The notes: generated from the letters alone by a model not told the origin. 64,000 nt of DNA from Membranipora membranacea (GCA_914767715.1 OU612072.1:992001-1056000); one strand, 5' to 3'. Shown: positions 23,401 through 34,008, counted from the stretch's first letter. Made by a program: numbers and translations.

Positions 23401-23897
23401 TAAAATACTGAATAGCGCAAGTCAGAATTAACTTTTTCCTGGTTATCTTGGTCCATTTATTTTTATTTATGCAGATTATCCTGGTGGAAACTTCGGCAGC
23501 AGAAACTGAAAAACTACATCCCTCAGAGACTTGATCAGCGACCCACTGGGCAACCCTCACAGCAGGTAAACCTATCTGTATCTGTAAAAGTCATTGGGCC
23601 TGAGATATTGACAGATTATAATATCTCTCTTTCTCTGTGGAAAGGCAGACCCTAAGCTCAAAGACTGTCTCAAATTGGAGAGCTTAGGGGAAATGCAAAG
23701 GGGCTGTAAATATTGATCCCATAATATCTTATGAGGTTTTACTATGAAGCTCCTTGATTGGTCGATCAGTGTGACCTCTGAACTTTGGTTTATCTGTACA
23801 GTGGAGAGAGATGATGGCTGAGAAGGCAGCAATGCTGAAGGATATAATGGCTGATAAGATAAGAAAGGAGGCTCATAATGACACAGATGAGGACTAA
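17401..23897 (+). CDS. Secreted Trp-rich, Cys-free modular protein, 231 aa, novel
   Basis: Seven exons join in phase (0,0,2,0,2,0): 17401-17439, 18321-18473, 18805-18914, 19296-19392, 23019-23128, 23475-23565 and 23802-23897 (TAA). Exon 1 plus the first residues of exon 2 form a signal peptide (MKVFLLTLALATLVAA), so the product is secreted. The rest alternates two modules. P-modules (exons 2, 4, 6) have a WW pair and RPTGRP/RPTGQP at residues 55-60, 114-119, 123-128 and 192-197. A-modules (exons 3, 5, 7) have a Trp start, a Lys/Arg/Met helix, and an acidic cluster (DDDEDET, TDDEEET, DTDED). Exons 3 and 5 are both 110 nt, phase 0 to 2, showing exon-pair duplication. There are about 13 Trp and no Cys. 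Dibasic sites occur (DRR, HRR, MRR, DRR). It could be a matrix or structural protein, or a peptide precursor. No family is recognised. Confidence 0.75.
17622..18320. repeat. 18-bp minisatellite in intron 1 of the secreted-protein gene
   Basis: About 38 copies of ATGAGTGTACTTACTTAC with point variants. Because 18 is a multiple of three, both strands stay open for long stretches (MSVLTY on plus, YTHVSK on minus). This explains the long frames here without any gene. The array runs up to the acceptor of exon 2, and its last unit (CTACTTACAG) provides the AG. Units resemble splice signals (TTAC, GTAC, reverse GTAAGT), which may matter for splicing. Confidence 0.95.
19934..19947 (+). promoter_or_regulatory. 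X-box-like palindrome upstream of tRNA-Ala copy 1
   Basis: GTAACCTTGGAAAC matches the imperfect palindrome bound by RFX factors (GTNRCC..RGNAAC). It lies 223 bp before the tRNA start and marks the beginning of the homology shared by all tRNA-Ala copies. Confidence 0.5.
20157..20228 (+). tRNA. tRNA-Ala (anticodon UGC), copy 1
   Basis: A 72-nt cloverleaf with acceptor GGGGGTG paired to CACCTCC and discriminator A. The A box is TAGCTCAGTGGTAGAGC, the anticodon loop is TTTGCAT with UGC, and the T arm is CCGGGTTCAATCCCCGG. The 3' flank TAGATTTTG carries a Pol III terminator. The 72 nt are the same in all five copies of the window. It lies in sense orientation in intron 4 of the secreted-protein gene. 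Confidence 0.97.
22327..22340 (+). promoter_or_regulatory. X-box-like palindrome upstream of tRNA-Ala copy 2
   Basis: GTAGCCCTGGAAAC lies 216 bp before the tRNA at 22543, at the same relative place as in the other copies. Confidence 0.45.
22452..22492. repeat. CAC/CCA trinucleotide repeat
   Basis: A near-pure CAC run of about 40 bp. It lies where the other tRNA-Ala flanks have a short CCACCATC..CCATGG block, so it looks like a local expansion of that block. Confidence 0.85.
22543..22614 (+). tRNA. tRNA-Ala (UGC), copy 2
   Basis: Same 72-nt sequence as the copy at 20157, also inside intron 4 on the sense strand. The 3' flank TAGTTTTG contains the T-run terminator. Confidence 0.97.
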
Positions 23898-23975
23898 CAT
23901 CAGATCAGCATCACAGCATAACCAGGCTTACTGAGACTGATTAATGTTATGTCAATTATATAATAATAAATTACC
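23898..23975 (+). terminator. Likely 3' UTR and poly(A) signal of the secreted-protein gene
   Basis: After TAA at 23895-23897 there is a short untranslated stretch with AATAATAAATTA at about 23961, the nearest poly(A)-signal-like motif. Confidence 0.35.
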
Positions 23976-24240
23976 TGTCATTAAATCACAAAATGGAAGT
24001 TTGCCTATTACATGTGTGACTGTACAGCCACATGTGTTCAGAGATAACGCATGGAGCCTACAAAGATTGCACTTTAATTCACTCCTTGTGGAAAGGCGGT
24101 TGACACAGATGCTGTTATAACCTGTCCCTCCCCCTGAAGTATGGAGCAACCCAGTGCAGGGTTCGATCCCTACCACAACTTTTTTTACCAGCAGAGCTAG
24201 AACACATGGGGTAAAAAGGCAGGCTTATCTACACCTCTAC
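23976..24240 (+). repeat. SINE-like element with tRNA-type B box and conserved tail
   Basis: A B-box-like GGGTTCGATCCCTAC at about 24158 is followed by a T-run and the tail GCAGAGCTAGAACACATGGG then GTAAAAAGGCAGGCTTATCT. The same tail follows the decayed tRNA-Val at 36.1 kb (GCAGAGCTAAATCACTTGG, GTAAAAAGCCAGGCTTATCT). Two loci with related tails after a tRNA-like B box suggest a short retroposon family. The 5' half is too degraded to assign. Confidence 0.5.
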
Positions 24241-24511
24241 CTACATCCATGAAATTCGTATGATGGAGTCATTCATTCTACACTGGGGGAACAACGACCT
24301 GTATTATTGATTCGTAGATTTGTTGTAAGAAACTCCATTCTCTTTTCATCGGTTTTACAGAGTTATTTGCAAACTAAGATAGAGACAAAGGAGGTCAGCA
24401 ACTAATAACCCTCTGTACACCTTCTGAGATATCGAAGAAAGATAGCAACAGAAACTTGACTTGGTGATGTTGTTTCATTTTATCAAAACAGGATTGATAT
24501 ATAGTCTGGTG

Positions 24512-24905
24512 ACTGGATCTCTTTAAACCACTGCTGCCACACAGCCAAATTTGTGCTTATAAAATTCTGTATAGCTCAAAACTAATAAAATGAGGCTGCA
24601 ATCTCAGCATTGTCACCTAATGAGCAAATAATTTGCACAAACTGATCGTCAAAATTAGGGTACAAATTAATTATCTACCGGCACGGGTGACGTAGTTACC
24701 GTCTTACTAGTGCATACTGTAGACGTCATAAGCTGGTGCGTAGATTTCATCCCCTGATTTTGAAGATCAATTTGTGCAAATTATTTGCCCATTAGGTGAC
24801 AATTATGAGATTTAAGTCTCAATTATTCATCTTGGAGCTATGCAGAATTCAATGAGCACAAATTTGCATGAGTGGCAGCAGTAGTTTAAATTTGAATCCG
24901 AGACC
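24512..24905. repeat. Long imperfect inverted repeat (foldback/MITE)
   Basis: Two arms of roughly 150 bp face each other around a loop of about 90 bp. The outer ends pair TTTAAACCACTGCTGCCAC (24522-24540) with GTGGCAGCAGTAGTTTAAA (24872-24890). Inner parts pair over GTCACCTAATGAGCAAATAA and TTATTTGCCCATTAGGTGAC. No coding capacity is seen. It fits a foldback transposon or a MITE. Clean target-site duplications were not identified. Confidence 0.8.
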
Positions 24906-24983
24906 GCATGAAATACAAAATTATGCCAGAAGTGTTTCAGAAGATCATTAGCATAAAAAATATATTGGTCTATATACACAACT

Positions 24984-24997
24984 GTAACCATGGAAAC
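24984..24997 (+). promoter_or_regulatory. X-box-like palindrome upstream of tRNA-Ala copy 3
   Basis: GTAACCATGGAAAC is the best match to the RFX consensus in the window and lies 217 bp before the tRNA at 25201. Confidence 0.5.
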
Positions 24998-25200
24998 ATA
25001 ACAAATTAAATAACGGCTAGCTCACTGAACTAAGCCACACAAATTAAACCGATTAGAATAATGTGGTTATAAAGGGAAGTTAATGATGATTTATTTCACA
25101 TGTTTTCTCTAGCTCTACCCACCATCTCCATGTCTGAAACCAACCATCACGGTGAAGGCAAACATTATTCAAAATTGCAATGTCCATCACTGCCAGAAAT

Positions 25201-25272
25201 GGGGGTGTAGCTCAGTGGTAGAGCGCGCGCTTTGCATGTGCGAGGCCCCGGGTTCAATCCCCGGCACCTCCA
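25201..25272 (+). tRNA. tRNA-Ala (UGC), copy 3
   Basis: Same 72-nt sequence as the other copies, preceded by CTGCCAGAAAT exactly as in copy 1. TAGATTTTG follows. It lies about 1.3 kb downstream of the secreted-protein gene. Confidence 0.97.
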
Positions 25273-25288
25273 TAGATTTTGCTTGTGA

Positions 25289-25440
25289 GTACAATGCAAT
25301 ACAATGCAATACAATGCAATACAATGCAATAAAATGCAATACAATGCAGTGCAATGCAGTGCAATGCAACACAATACAACACAATACAACACAATTCAAC
25401 ACAATTCCTCACAATACAACACAATACAATACAATACAAT
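25289..25440. repeat. ACAATGCAAT-type 5/10-bp tandem repeat
   Basis: About 15 units of a 10-bp repeat (ACAATGCAAT, drifting to ACAATACAAC) start 17 bp after the tRNA-Ala copy 3. The period keeps all frames open, so the Cys/Ile-rich frames on the minus strand are artefacts. Confidence 0.9.
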
Positions 25441-28400
25441 GCCCACAATTTCACCATATGCCTAAGAGGGATTACTCTACTCCTGTAAGACAACAGCGAT
25501 GTAAATCAGTGAAGATACTTGATGTTGTTCTGATTTCCAAATGAAGAAGTATAGCTAACATATGTAGCATAAGATTGACAGTAACAGCCCTAATGTATAT
25601 CCCAAATATCATATCAATTAGACAGAAAGCAGCCTAGCTGTAAGGCTGCTCGAAAACATCGATAAGAATTCATGGATTAGTGGTAAATATGCAGTGTGGC
25701 TATTTGCGGGGATGTTACATCATTGCATAACTTTGTGTCAGTGATTGGATCTAGCTAAATTTCTGGCAGCTTTAACATTATGCATTGACTGACGTCCCAG
25801 TAACGACCTTTAAAAACTCAGGCAAGCTACTTGACAAATGTTTACAGAGGGTTGGCTGTAGCGTTACTGAACTTTTGGACCAATCAAAGATGAGAGTTTG
25901 TTTCCAGCAATCAAAAATAAATTGCCATATGCTTTTTCAGATCTAATGATGTGGGGTGATATAGGTCTCGCTAGGATAAAAATGAGCTGATTCCAAATAT
26001 GAGGGTGTATCCTGTTATGCAGATCAGCAGCAGCATTACTGCATATCTCCAAATATTCACATTATCGATCGTAATAAGTGAGAAGTCAAGAGTTTAATAC
26101 AGTTGAAAAAAGTCAAGACTATTAGCATGGGTATAACATGCAGTAATATGTGATATCATTGCATGAGGTAGAAGGTCAGCAACAGCACTACTGCATATCC
26201 CCATGAACCGTATATTGTCATTGGAGTTACCGTGGTAGGGAATGATGCTAAGCTGGTACAGTGCCCTCCACCACTCACGGCAAGCCCGAGTTACTCAGAT
26301 TATTTAGTGTTCAACTTAGGGGAATTCAGAATATGAGCCAAAAACTCGGATTTCCCCTCATGTTCATCTGAGTTTGGGCATTCCAGAATATAATATTAAT
26401 ATTTATCGGCCATCTATCTGCTATATGTAACCTTTGTCAATGTCACGGTTAAAACCAATGTAATTCATATATAAGGCACTCAATTGCTCTCTAGGTTTCT
26501 GCAGCTGAACCTTGTTGGGACGGCTAGTAAACCCCCATAATCCCTAAGCTGTTCATGCGCAGGGCAATTTGCACCTTCGATGTGCCCAGTAAAAACTCAT
26601 GATTCGGATCCTCCCAGGCTGGAAGCCCTGAGCAGATATAACTCAGTTGAAAATATGTGCTTTCATTAATCAGGTAGCATCGCAAAGCCATATTCAGTAT
26701 ATTTTCAGTGACAATACTTCTCCACGATCCCAGAAACAACATCAAAATTCTCCATTTGTCAGTAATTATAAATCTTGATTCTTGAGTCTTGGATTACTTT
26801 TAACTCAGGTGTTATACAAGAGATTTCCAGCTAGAAGAAAAAAAAAATAATGGCAATTGAAACATCGAACATGCAACTTATGATTGCCCCCAAGACAAGT
26901 GGTCTTAGACCAAAGGAGTTCAAAAAAGCTGGACATACTACAGTCTGTGTCTCTGACTTCTGGTTGTCAATATTAGAGTCTTATTCATTATGATAGTTGC
27001 TTGTCAAAAGACTGTGAGCATATGAAACAAAAATAACAAAGAGTATATAGTTAGGTATTACTCTTCCAAAATTTACTTACATTTCACCTATTTCCTTCTA
27101 GCCACAGGGTTTTGATGCCTTAGGTCAAGCCATTCAACTGCCAGCTTCAAAGTGAATTATAAATTTATAAAATGGACCCATATAGTGCATTGTGTTTCAA
27201 TTTCAACAAGTGACCTGTCTTCCTTTCTTAATCGTCTTACTCTGCCGTTTCTGTCCAAAAACTTCACTCCGGTGAATGGGTATAGAATTTTTCATGGGCG
27301 CAGCTCCAAATATTTATCTGTTCCTTTTTGCGCTTCAGTAAATGCAAAAAGCTTAATTTGAGAGATAATCTGAACCTCCACAAAACTTATATTACTATAC
27401 TAGACAATATCATTCCTTCCACTTCCAATGACAGACCAAAACACATTCGCTGATCATTGAATGTTAAACATTTCAAAACACGAATCTAAATATTTTGTTA
27501 AACGATTATTGCTTTTTTTTTTTCGCTTATTCTGAACAAACACAAGTGATCTGTATCCTGTCATCAAATATTACCCATGCCATAACAACACATGATATAG
27601 CTGCTTTTGGCCTAATTTGCTTTTGGCCGACAGGCTTTACAGCCAATTGCCTCAGTTTCTCAAAGGGGATCAATCACGACAGCACATATACGGACATCTA
27701 TATGCTTGCCTTGCTCTATGAACAAATGTCTCATGGGAGCAGATATCACATTAGGCAGGATTCATGTATACAATCAAACATGGAAACTATCTACCTCTGC
27801 CACCTCTCTGGGCAGTCTGAAACTTTAACAGTTCCATATGTGAAACACTCAGCAGCGCCAACTGTGAGACCCTTTTGTTTTGGTCTTTCATCCTCTTGTA
27901 TCACCAGAGAACACCAGGAACAGCACATGTGGTATCTCACGAGATCACTCATCAAGTTTGAGGTGATGGAGACCAAGTTTTAAATCAACCTTAGAAAAAC
28001 CCTTTTTTCCGTTCAACATAGTCACCATATCTTAAGTAGTAGGCATATGATGTTTGTCTTTCACATTAGCCCTAATGGCCATCCTCCTGTCAACACGTCA
28101 TATCCTCAGACCACTTCCCTTCAGACAGCTATAATTATCACTGTCTTATTTATTTTCATGCGTATTGACAGGAAATAAAGTTCAATTCAATTGAGTTCTT
28201 GAGATTACGGTAATTACAACAATAGGACATAACTCTCAATATTGTACAAGATTTGGAACTCATCTCATCTTTGTTCTGGGATGTCATTCTCAAAATTACT
28301 AAATTACCATTTACAGTCCTTCATGCTCTCTATCTCAGAGACACTGAGGAGGCATCAGCATGTAGGGCAAATTCTTTAGGCTCTCTAAAATGCAAGACTG

Positions 28401-28551
28401 ACTGATTACCAGAGCCGAACTGAAAACAAAGAGGTTCCTGATATATAGATTCAGCTAACTCAACCAGTGATACCCGTAGTCTACTAACAGGTATATACAG
28501 ACATAAGCTCACCTTTTTATATACCATGTAATCTAGCTTTGTGAGCAAAAC
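25441..28551. other. Intergenic, no supported gene
   Basis: A 162-codon frame at 27495-27983 has no recognised domain or splice context and may be a relic or chance. The stretch 25990-26060 is loosely repeated at 26130-26210 (GCAGCAGCATTACTGCATAT and GCAACAGCACTACTGCATAT). Sequence near 28165-28195 (GAAATAAAGTTCAATTC) resembles the 3' end of a poly(A) element. Confidence 0.4.
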
Positions 28552-28624
28552 AGGTCATGGCGGGGATCGAACCCGCGACCTTCTGCGTGTGAAGCAGACG
28601 TGATAACCGCTACACCACACGACC
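28552..28624 (-). tRNA. tRNA-Val (anticodon CAC)
   Basis: A 73-nt cloverleaf with the same body as the tRNA-Val at 15.5 kb except for the anticodon loop CTTCACA (CAC instead of UAC). Acceptor GGTCGTG pairs with CATGACC, and the T arm is perfect. The 3' flank GTTTTGC is a terminator. Because the rest is the same, one of the two arose by duplication and a change of the wobble base. Confidence 0.95.
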
Positions 28625-28778
28625 TGGTTATGAGCATGGAATACACCAAACCAAGGGAGATAATTACACCCCTAATAATTGATCACTTTTCTTCATACAT
28701 TTGAAAATGATTGATGAACTATGCAATCACTATCAGTCATATCATTTGATGCAAATAAAATTGATCAAAGAAAAATCA

Positions 28779-28781
<3 letters not shown>

Positions 28782-28816
<35 letters not shown>
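28782..28816. repeat. TA dinucleotide repeat
   Basis: A pure TA run of about 30 bp. Confidence 0.9.
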
Positions 28817-28818
<2 letters not shown>

Positions 28819-29114
28819 ATTGATCACAGCAATGAAAGAACAAACCAATCAACAGAAAGAAGGGCGTACTTAAATCTAACCATACCTAATTAAATAACTT
28901 ACCAAGCCTATAGATTTTCTTCCAATATTCACACCGACACCAAATTAATACATTATTACACTGCAGTAGGGGTGGAACGGACCCTCGAGGTCAGAATCCA
29001 GATATTTGACCTCAGATCAAACAACCATCCAGATCGGACATGTGATGGGCCAGGTCCAGGATAAAACGCTTCAAACTACTGTCAGGTAGTTCATATGGTA
29101 AGGCATGTCATTGG

Positions 29115-30185
29115 CTAACATATTTTCGTTGCCGACAACCCTATCAGCACTGAATTCAATAGAGCTATGTCACATCTCAGTTCATCAAGTAGGTTACTGA
29201 CCCCAAGCTGATATAAAACTGTCATGTAGGATAACATTGCAGTCAGGTCCCCTCTGATGGAATCTTCACTTGGGTGATTCAGAACATGCTCATAAGCAAT
29301 GTACAAATCATTCGGTGTAGTTATGAATTTGTATCCTTTGTCGGTCACAACATTCCCAGTCGGTATGTTACCAGCTCCTGCAGACAAACCATCAATCTTA
29401 AACCCGTTTTTTGATTGATCATCAAACCATCCATCAAGCTCCTTGATAGCCATATATTTCAGCTTTGTTTCACCTAGATTTCTGATCAGGAAATAACTGG
29501 TCATCGCTAGCTTTCTGAAGTAATCTTCAGTTTCAGGATTGTGCTCCTCAGTCAAGAATAAGTATAGCTTCAACTCGGAAGCTGCATGGTGGCTTATCTA
29601 CCAAGATGTTCACGCAGTCAGCCATTATGCCATTCACATACTGAACCATCTTATCTGTGCAAAGTAATGACTCACGTTTAGCAGATTCAATAAATTGTGT
29701 CCTCAAAGCTTTGTTTGGGTTTTCCAAGTTGACATCAAATTGTACGTGTAGATAAATCCTGAGTCACATTGCCTAGACAGTAACAAACTATCAAATATAT
29801 TTCTGATATTTTTCCCCTGCATCAAAGACAACGAGAAAACAATGCAATAGATTTTGCTTCCTCACTCAAGTTTTTTCTAAGAATTACTTAAAACGAAGAT
29901 ATACAGCATTGTAGAAGATAAGTGTGAAGTAAAACATCAGGTGTTTTACGTTCTACATATTTTCGACATTTTAGTCTGTTGTCTGTTAATATCTAGTAGT
30001 TCAGCTTCAAAGCATGTTTTGAGATTAGAAAGTTGCAGAAGAAAACATACCTTGAGAGAGTCTGTCCAGTTGTCTGTTTCCTGATTTCTTCTGTAGTAGT
30101 ATTCTGCAAGTCGAGTCACATGCTTCACCTGAATCACCAGGTTATACTTACCTCCTTTACTAAGAGAGTTGTCTCTTTGGAACTC
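29115..30185 (-). pseudogene. Multi-exon gene or pseudogene of unknown family, two frameshifts
   Basis: Minus-strand exon 30185-30051 (45 codons, EFQRDNSLSKGGKYNLV..., acceptor TTTCTGCAG, donor GTATGT) joins in phase to exon 29816-29115. The second exon opens with GKNIRNIFDSLLLSRQ, but the coding potential then shifts by one base near 29750 into a segment containing FDVNLENPNKALRTQFIES. It shifts back to the first frame near 29590 (ASELKLYLFLTEEHNPETED), ending at TAG 29115. All three segments look like genuine helical protein. Either this copy is a pseudogene with two compensating indels or the assembly has two homopolymer errors. No family is recognised and there is no signal peptide or membrane helix. 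Upstream exons were not found. Confidence 0.55.
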
Positions 30186-30315
30186 CTGCAGAAACCGTTC
30201 ATTACATTATAATCCATCTAAAACAAAAACTAATAAATACCTTTGTCCCTCGCGTTTCTTAGAATTTTCAGTGATAACATTGAGCTGTTAAACTACGCCC
30301 TACTTCTGCAGCCTA

Positions 30316-30412
30316 ACAACCTTGGCCCGCGGCCTCGCTATCGCGGCTTGCTATCGCGCCTTGCTATCGCGGCCCTGCTGTCGCGGCCCTGCTATCGCGG
30401 CCCTGCTATTGA
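30316..30412. repeat. GC-rich minisatellite, GCTATCGCGGCCCT
   Basis: About six units of 15-16 bp (GCTATCGCGGCCCTGC with variants), strikingly GC- and CpG-rich within AT-rich surroundings. Confidence 0.85.
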
Positions 30413-30657
30413 TTACAGGCATTAGCCAAATTATGAAGCTTGAAGTGTAACAGGCAATCATTATTACCTATCAAATAACACTGAATAGATGCATATATAC
30501 ACAAGCTTAAATTCTATAACAGCAGCGATAATTTATTCTTGAGCTAGGAGATGAATAGTGGTGATCACCACCAAGGCAAACAAAATTATAATCAATAACA
30601 AAATATAATTTACTGCTTTAAAAACAAACAAACGAAATTTCAGATCAACCGGCCACA

Positions 30658-30713
30658 TGATCACCAATACAATATTAAAAAGTTTCAAAAAGCAATATAT
30701 CATGTTAACTAAA
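30658..30713 (+). repeat. Dispersed 55-bp repeat (second copy at 58254)
   Basis: GATCACCAATACAATATTAA and the following bases recur at 58254-58309 with only a few differences (TTTCAAAAAGCAATATATCA against TTTTAAAAAGCGATATATCA). It is a fragment of some interspersed repeat. Confidence 0.7.
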
Positions 30714-30919
30714 AAATCAGCAAAACGGAAATCCCATGTTTGGTTAACTTTATAAGGTGGGGCACTACAGATTCAGCTACCAACCTGTACATCAAGCAAG
30801 TGGTATTTAAATCTTCTATTTGTGTCCCAAGCCCCAGTATCCCAGATTTAACCCTTAATAGTAATCCCCAGCCAGGTAAGCTACCCTGATCATGTAAAGT
30901 GCAACTACGATTTTACAGA
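30714..30919. other. No feature seen
   Basis: Spacer between the dispersed repeat and the LINE tail. Confidence 0.4.
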
Positions 30920-31313
30920 AAACTAGTAGTAAAATTGTTTTAACCGAGGTTGATGATTATTTTTCTAGATTAGATCAACTTAATCTTCCAAAGACTGACG
31001 AGTTTTTATTTTCCGTCTGTGCTCAATATTTTAGTAAAGTTTCTGAGGACCCGAGCCATCCTCTTTTTAATAGAATCAAGATCAATAATTTTAAAACATC
31101 CTCTCGTAAACCTGTAATATCAAAATACCATCCTGAGAAGTGTCGAACTGAGAAGAGCAAGAAGAGTTTTTTTCAGTTTTTCATGCATGAAATACTTTTT
31201 TTCTCTAACCAACCTAGTTTTATCATTTCTTTCACTGGAAATTGATATTTTGGTTGTGAAATAAACACATACATACATACATACATACATACATACATAC
31301 ATACATACATACA
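30920..31313 (+). mobile_element. LINE 3' end fragment with (ACAT)n tail
   Basis: An open stretch reads EVDDYFSRLDQLNLPKT, then HPLFNRIKINNFKTSSR, then EKCRTEKSKKSFFQFF. This is the pattern at the very C-terminus of CR1/L2/jockey-type reverse transcriptases (HPL..R, then CRT..SFF). It ends with AATAAACACATAC and runs directly into a 46-bp ACAT repeat at 31268-31313, as expected for LINEs whose 3' end is a simple repeat. The 5' part is missing, typical of truncated target-primed insertions. Confidence 0.65.
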
Positions 31314-31919
31314 TTTATTTGTTGGCAGATTTGTGGACACAATTCCAAGCCATTTGGTATATTTTAGCACTTGTAAGTCATAAATATGATGCTACTCCTA
31401 TTAGTATTCACGTCCTCTAAAGTGTTCTAGCATCACCTAACATTCCTGGCACATAGTCAACACACTGAATCCCGTGTTCTTGCTCCCTCATATTAAGGTT
31501 ACATTGTAGGAGCAGTTTCATCTTACGACATGGATCAGAAGGATCGGACACATCATAATCAGTAGTTGATATGGATTAAAAATCTTTGAAATGCGGTTAG
31601 TTTTCGTTTTGAGTAATATTGAAATGGAATCTGATGAAATGGCAGATGGTTGCTTAGCAGGGGAGAGTGCCGACTGTTATTTGATGGGGAAATTAATTCA
31701 GGTGTTGTACATCAAGTTATGATACCAATGTTGACTCAACTTTTTAATATTTTCTAATTCATCAATCAATCCTGTTTGTGGGGTTTATATTTAACATTTG
31801 TTTATTGGAGTAAGTATCACCAAAGCACACCAATGACTGACTCAAAGTCATTACATTCCGTTTTGCTATAAAATAGCTTTCTTGAGAAAACATTTGGTTT
31901 CACAATGAGGCATTATCAA
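31314..31919. other. Intergenic, nothing supported
   Basis: No gene, RNA or clear repeat. Confidence 0.4.
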
Positions 31920-32255
31920 TCCATGCTAGATTACGCCTCAACCAAAATAACACAGGTATACAAAATCTCTTTTTGAGATAGTACAGGTATGAACAGTAAA
32001 TAGGTATCAATAACCTTTTTGAAAATACCAGCAATATTTACAATCTCTATTTTGAGATTACACAATTTACCAATTAGCATAGTAATTTATCAATCTACAT
32101 TTTGATTAGGCATTAACAATTCTCCACGATGAGAATTATATTACCATTTTATAATCAGGAGTTTTTGATAATTTATCAATGTTGAGCGAAAATCAGATGC
32201 CAAAAATCTGAGAACGCCACAAAATTGTTGTGTCCTCTGATTTTCGCCACAAATA
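31920..32255. repeat. Series of short palindromes
   Basis: At least four small hairpins follow one another: AATCTCTTTTTGAGAT, AATCTCTATTTTGAGATT, AATCTACATTTTGATTA and AATTCTCCACGATGAGAATT. They are followed by a wider one pairing GCGAAAATCAGA (about 32188) with TCTGATTTTCGC (about 32237). The stem sequences are related but not identical. The origin is unknown; it could be a decayed foldback element or a structured RNA. Confidence 0.55.
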
Positions 32256-34008
32256 AGATATACAACAGGTGCCCAGGGAGCAAAAATTTTTTACCAAATA
32301 AGGCTGCCTACAGGCCCTGGGAGTTGACTAGCATTTTGGTGAGGATACACTTCTCACAGAAACCTTATTTAAAGGTGTCTACAATCATTTTTTTCTGATT
32401 TCACCCCTTTTGCACCTCTAGTAAAAATCTTAATAATACAAGGTGATAACCGATAACGTTCACCTTAAATGTCTTCACATCTCACATGACTTTACGCTTC
32501 ACATGTCAAGAGTGAACCAAATTGAAACAATACTAGGTATTAACATCCAATTTTTTTTATATATACCCACATGCTAATGATAATAATTATTGATGAAAAT
32601 TATAACCGCCTCAACCAATGAGATCATAGCTATTTTGACGAGGGGAGTATAACCAAATATTACACTTACAACCCATCGTCTCTTAGAACACTACCTATGC
32701 TTCTATGTATGATGCCAGCAGTGTAGAAACAGTACTAGAGGTAAGCAGCTACTTCCAGTATTTTCTGTACAAATTGTTACAGCATAACCGTACCTCAATC
32801 AAACTAAACAATTGTCAACTAGACCCGATATTAATTAGCAGCCGGAGTGGATCTTAACAAGCAAGCCTTGCTGCTCTCCTGATAATTCTATCAATCTAAG
32901 CCAAGGTTTGCCTGCAAATCTGCCAGTCAAGGGCAGCACCTTATCATGGTTGAAATAATTGCTGATGGTTAACAGTACAGAGTCAATAATAAACGAGACC
33001 AACCGAAATTATTCAGCCAAGTTGAGATGGCTACATAGCATGAAGCAGCACAAAAAGCCAACAAGGATATTACGCCAAACATCATAATTATGCTTTTCAA
33101 GAGCTGATAGGGTTTACCTTGTGCGTTCAAATTGTAATGCTTGCTAAGTTATATTTGGTACATCATAAGCCATGTAGGCTATTTGAAACTACAGTATCAA
33201 ATACAGTATCCCATACAGGCTTTCTTTTATCACAGGAGCTAGACCATAAGCCGTGCAGGCATTCTAAATCATTCATGTGAATCATCTATAAGGTAGCCTT
33301 TTACTAATTCAGTGCAGGTTATACGCATGTGAGGCTTTTTCAAATATTATACTCTTTTTTTAGTGTTCCATAGGCACAGAAAATCTACGATTTAAATACT
33401 TATCTTTTGCAAGTATATTGTAGCTGAAGTTTTGATAGCACCGTGTTTTTTGATCCCTTTGTCCTTTCATATTGAGCCAAGCAGTTGAGGCACACGATCA
33501 CAACTATATAGCCTAGAGACTCCATTATTCATGTCATCAGTCTAAATGTTTCCCTGCTAAGAAAAACACAAAAATCAAAATTGAGCAGAAACAGCTATTT
33601 GTACTAATTAAGTTTGTTTATGTATTGCTTATTTAGTAAATCAATGATCCTCCGACCTTGCACGATCTGCAAAATTACCTATTTTGATCAATGACATTAT
33701 TGGTCAGTAGGCCTAATGGGTGTTTAGGCAAAAATAGTAGCTGTTGCTTCCTTTTCAAACAGCTCAGGATAAGGCCGCAGATGCGTGATCAGCAATGCAA
33801 TTTGTAATTTACAGAAGCAGATAGACTTCCAGTCTACTATACCTGAAGCACTTTTTTATATTATTTGGGTAGATTGCCGACATAGTTAGGATGAAAAAGC
33901 TGTTTGTCACTATATCAGTCTCAAGGATTGTATTAATATTGAATTGCAAAACGTTTGATGTTGCCTTTTGTTGAAGTTGTTACCTCTACTAGTCAATGAA
34001 GATATAGC
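32256..34008. other. Intergenic, nothing firm
   Basis: No coding region. One further hairpin pairs GCCCAGGGAGC near 32271 with GGCCCTGGGAG near 32313. Scattered motifs like AAGCCATGTAGGCT (33169) also fold but are short. Confidence 0.35.

Noticed and set aside
25165-25544. Overlapping frames around tRNA-Ala copy 3, some Cys/Ile/His-rich
   Set aside because: They run through the tRNA gene and the ACAATGCAAT repeat, with no codon or splice support.
27495-27983. 162-codon frame on plus
   Set aside because: No recognised motif, no splice context and unusual composition. Kept only as a note.
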